Of a stretch of 64,000 nucleotides of DNA, positions 60,540 to 64,000 are shown in pieces. The DNA lies in contig JAPOVT010000056.1 in assembly GCA_026708015.1 (NCBI GenBank), forward strand, positions 228,134 to 292,133, given 5' to 3'. The translations under genes and the position numbers were made by a program. The notes under the pieces are model-generated. The model had not been told where the DNA came from, made no database searches, and worked only from the letters and a program-made list of their open reading frames with translations. Source of the stretch: a bacterium (GTDB lineage: Bacteria; Actinomycetota; Acidimicrobiia; Acidimicrobiales; Bin134). The stretch's first letter is position 1. The number at the start of each line of letters is the position of its first letter.

Positions 60540-61073
60540 TCAGCTCGACGTATTGCGGACAAGGCGGGCCAAGTGGGCGACCACACGGCCAATAGGAGGC
60601 GGCTCGCCACTGGCCAGGGGATCGAGGGTGAATTCGACGCGGGTATCACCACGGGAGGCAGAGCCGCTGCCGGACGCAACAGTGGCGGCCAGCTGACACA
60701 CAACGCCGTTGTCGGCGGTGAACGTCACTTGCACGATGCCGGCGTCGCGGTCGATATAGCTCACCTCGCCCAGCTGATGTCCGGCTTCCACCAACCGGAT
60801 GAACACGTCACCAGGAGGGAGCAGCAGAGTCATGCTGTCGTCGGTTGTGACGGGAGGGGGTTGATCCGGCTGAGGAGCCCTTGGCGGGGGAGGGGACTGG
60901 GTGTCGGCCCGTTGCAACCAGTGATAGGCCTCGGTAATGCGGGCGGCCACCGCGGTGCTGCCCCCGGCATCGGGGTGAGCCTGGCGGATCAGTGCTCGAT
61001 AGGCGCGGTTGATGTCGTCAGCCCGGGCCCCCTTTTCCAAACCCAGTGTCCGTAGTGCCCGCTCCCGGTTCAC
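60540..61073 (-). CDS. DnaJ-domain protein
   Basis: A 177-residue J-protein from a GTG start. The J-domain is at the N-terminus: RALRTLGLEKGARADDINRA, then RALIRQAHPDAGG with the HPD tripeptide. After a Pro-rich linker (PPPPRAPQPDQPPP) a ~90-residue unknown C-terminal domain (VFIRLVEAGHQLGEVSYIDR) follows. It should stimulate a DnaK-type chaperone; client unknown. Confidence 0.82.
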   Translation of the reverse strand: MNRERALRTLGLEKGARADDINRAYRALIRQAHPDAGGSTAVAARITEAYHWLQRADTQSPPPPRAPQPDQPPPVTTDDSMTLLLPPGDVFIRLVEAGHQLGEVSYIDRDAGIVQVTFTADNGVVCQLAATVASGSGSASRGDTRVEFTLDPLASGEPPPIGRVVAHLARLVRNTSS

Positions 61074-61102
61074 CCTCGCAAGCGTAGGGGTTGGAGCAAA
61101 CC

Positions 61103-61891
61103 TCAGCTTTCGGCGAGGAAGTCCAGGATGGTGGGGTAGGCGGTGGGGTCTTGCATCATGAAGATGTGGCCGCCGTCGAAGGTGGCGAGGCAGGCGCCAG
61201 GAATGCGGTCGCGCAGGAGTTCGCTGTTGCGCATGGGGGCGATGCTGTCGTGGACGCCGGCGCACACCAGGGTGGGAACGTCGATCTCGCCGAGGCGGTC
61301 AACCACGTCGTGGCCTCGGCGAGCGTCGAGTTGCCCGATGGCACCGGGGGTCTCTAGCGGTAGGGCCGGGCCGTCGGGGCGGGCGTTGGTCACGAACATC
61401 TCCACACCAGGAGGCAGCGGGCCGCCCCGCTCATAGCGGGTGTCCATGATCTCCAGCGCCACTTCGCCCCGTTCTTCGGGATCCAGGTCGGCCAGGGTGT
61501 GAAGAGGCCACGAGCTGTAGTCGGGCCCACCCGGTGAGGTGCAGTTGAGCACCAGCTTGCTGATGCGCCCGGGATGGAGCACCGCCATGTTCATCCCCAC
61601 CATCCCACCGAAGCTCGTGCCCACCACCGGTACCGAGTCCCATCCCAAAAAGTCCAGGAAGGCAACTGCATCGGCGGCGTAGTCGGCCATGGTCCACGGC
61701 ATCGGCGGGGTGGAGGTTTGGCCCAAGCCCCGCTGGTCGTAGTGGGCCACGGTAAAGGCCCCGTTGAGCGGATTCAGGCCGGGGGCGGTCATGCGCAGGT
61801 CGCCGCCACTGCCGCTGATGTTGAGCAAGGGCGGACCCGAGCCGTGCAGCTCGAAGTACAGGTCGAGGTCGCGGACTTTGGCTATCGGCAT
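61103..61891 (-). CDS. Alpha/beta hydrolase
   Basis: A 262-residue hydrolase. Oxyanion segment NISGSGGDLRM, nucleophile VVGTSFGGMVGMN (Ser), acid in VCAGVHDSIAPMR (Asp), base in TFDGGHIFMMQDP (His). Normal alpha/beta order and length. Substrate unknown; the lone position gives no clue. Confidence 0.9.
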   Translation of the reverse strand: MPIAKVRDLDLYFELHGSGPPLLNISGSGGDLRMTAPGLNPLNGAFTVAHYDQRGLGQTSTPPMPWTMADYAADAVAFLDFLGWDSVPVVGTSFGGMVGMNMAVLHPGRISKLVLNCTSPGGPDYSSWPLHTLADLDPEERGEVALEIMDTRYERGGPLPPGVEMFVTNARPDGPALPLETPGAIGQLDARRGHDVVDRLGEIDVPTLVCAGVHDSIAPMRNSELLRDRIPGACLATFDGGHIFMMQDPTAYPTILDFLAES

Positions 61892-61928
61892 CGACTTATG
61901 TTCTCACGGCCTTCAGCCAGTTGGGGGA

Positions 61929-64000
<2,072 letters not shown>

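Overview
The window is GC-rich, very densely packed DNA with frequent ATGA/GTGA start-stop overlaps. It encodes F420-type LLM oxidoreductases, IpdAB-like CoA-transferases, a SigE-type ECF sigma factor, DUF2510 and DrrAB-like ABC exporters. This gene mix fits a high-GC actinobacterium, most likely an uncultured or marine Acidimicrobiia-type lineage. That placement is inferred from gene content; there is no rRNA in the window.

Layout. 1-1072: end of an ABC export operon. 1126-10618: a minus-strand catabolic cluster (SnoaL-like, two LLM oxidoreductases, CoA-transferase pair, SDR, acyl-CoA dehydrogenase, FAD oxidoreductase, VOC protein, thiolase) that looks like beta-oxidation of an unidentified ring or branched acid. 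10657-20341: a formate/one-carbon block (folD, an NAD-type formate dehydrogenase, fhs). The catalytic FDH subunit reads through an in-frame UGA followed by a textbook bacterial SECIS hairpin. Its N-terminal Fe-S region is a separate gene placed last in the operon. A 17-repeat RCC1-like lipoprotein gene sits between fdh and fhs, bracketed by a perfect 61-bp direct repeat made from the 3' end of fhs.

20478-24547: xylA, xylB and a second predicted selenoprotein (GrdB/PrdB-like, in-frame UGA). 24561-31805: two amidohydrolases, an ECF sigma/anti-sigma pair whose anti-sigma carries an Asp-box extracellular domain, and a paralogous lipoprotein. 31839-35492: an AT-richer accessory island with a RelE/Phd module, a pair of Fe-S RecB-family proteins (one with an intact active site, one apparently dead) and a divergent DUF91-type nuclease with an EVE/PUA-like tail. 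35562-38133: a second ABC exporter.

38257-45419: an old-yellow-enzyme reductase and an FAH-family hydrolase, then a BKACE (DUF849) gene broken in two by about 3.5 kb of composite foreign DNA (PT-rich secreted proteins, tiny two-helix membrane proteins, a primase/helicase fragment, inverted repeats). 45466-56733: assorted acyl-CoA, sugar and alcohol metabolism, including a lipoprotein hydrolase interrupted by one in-frame TAG. 56756-60495: a DprA-like protein overlapping a RecQ-phosphoribosyltransferase fusion, then AlkB. The window ends with a J-domain protein, a hydrolase and a membrane pyrophosphatase that runs off the edge.

The strongest candidates for something new are the split, permuted selenocysteine formate dehydrogenase, the 61-bp-repeat-flanked lipoprotein cassette, the active/inactive Fe-S nuclease pair, the composite insertion in the BKACE gene, and the RecQ-PRTase/DprA pair.
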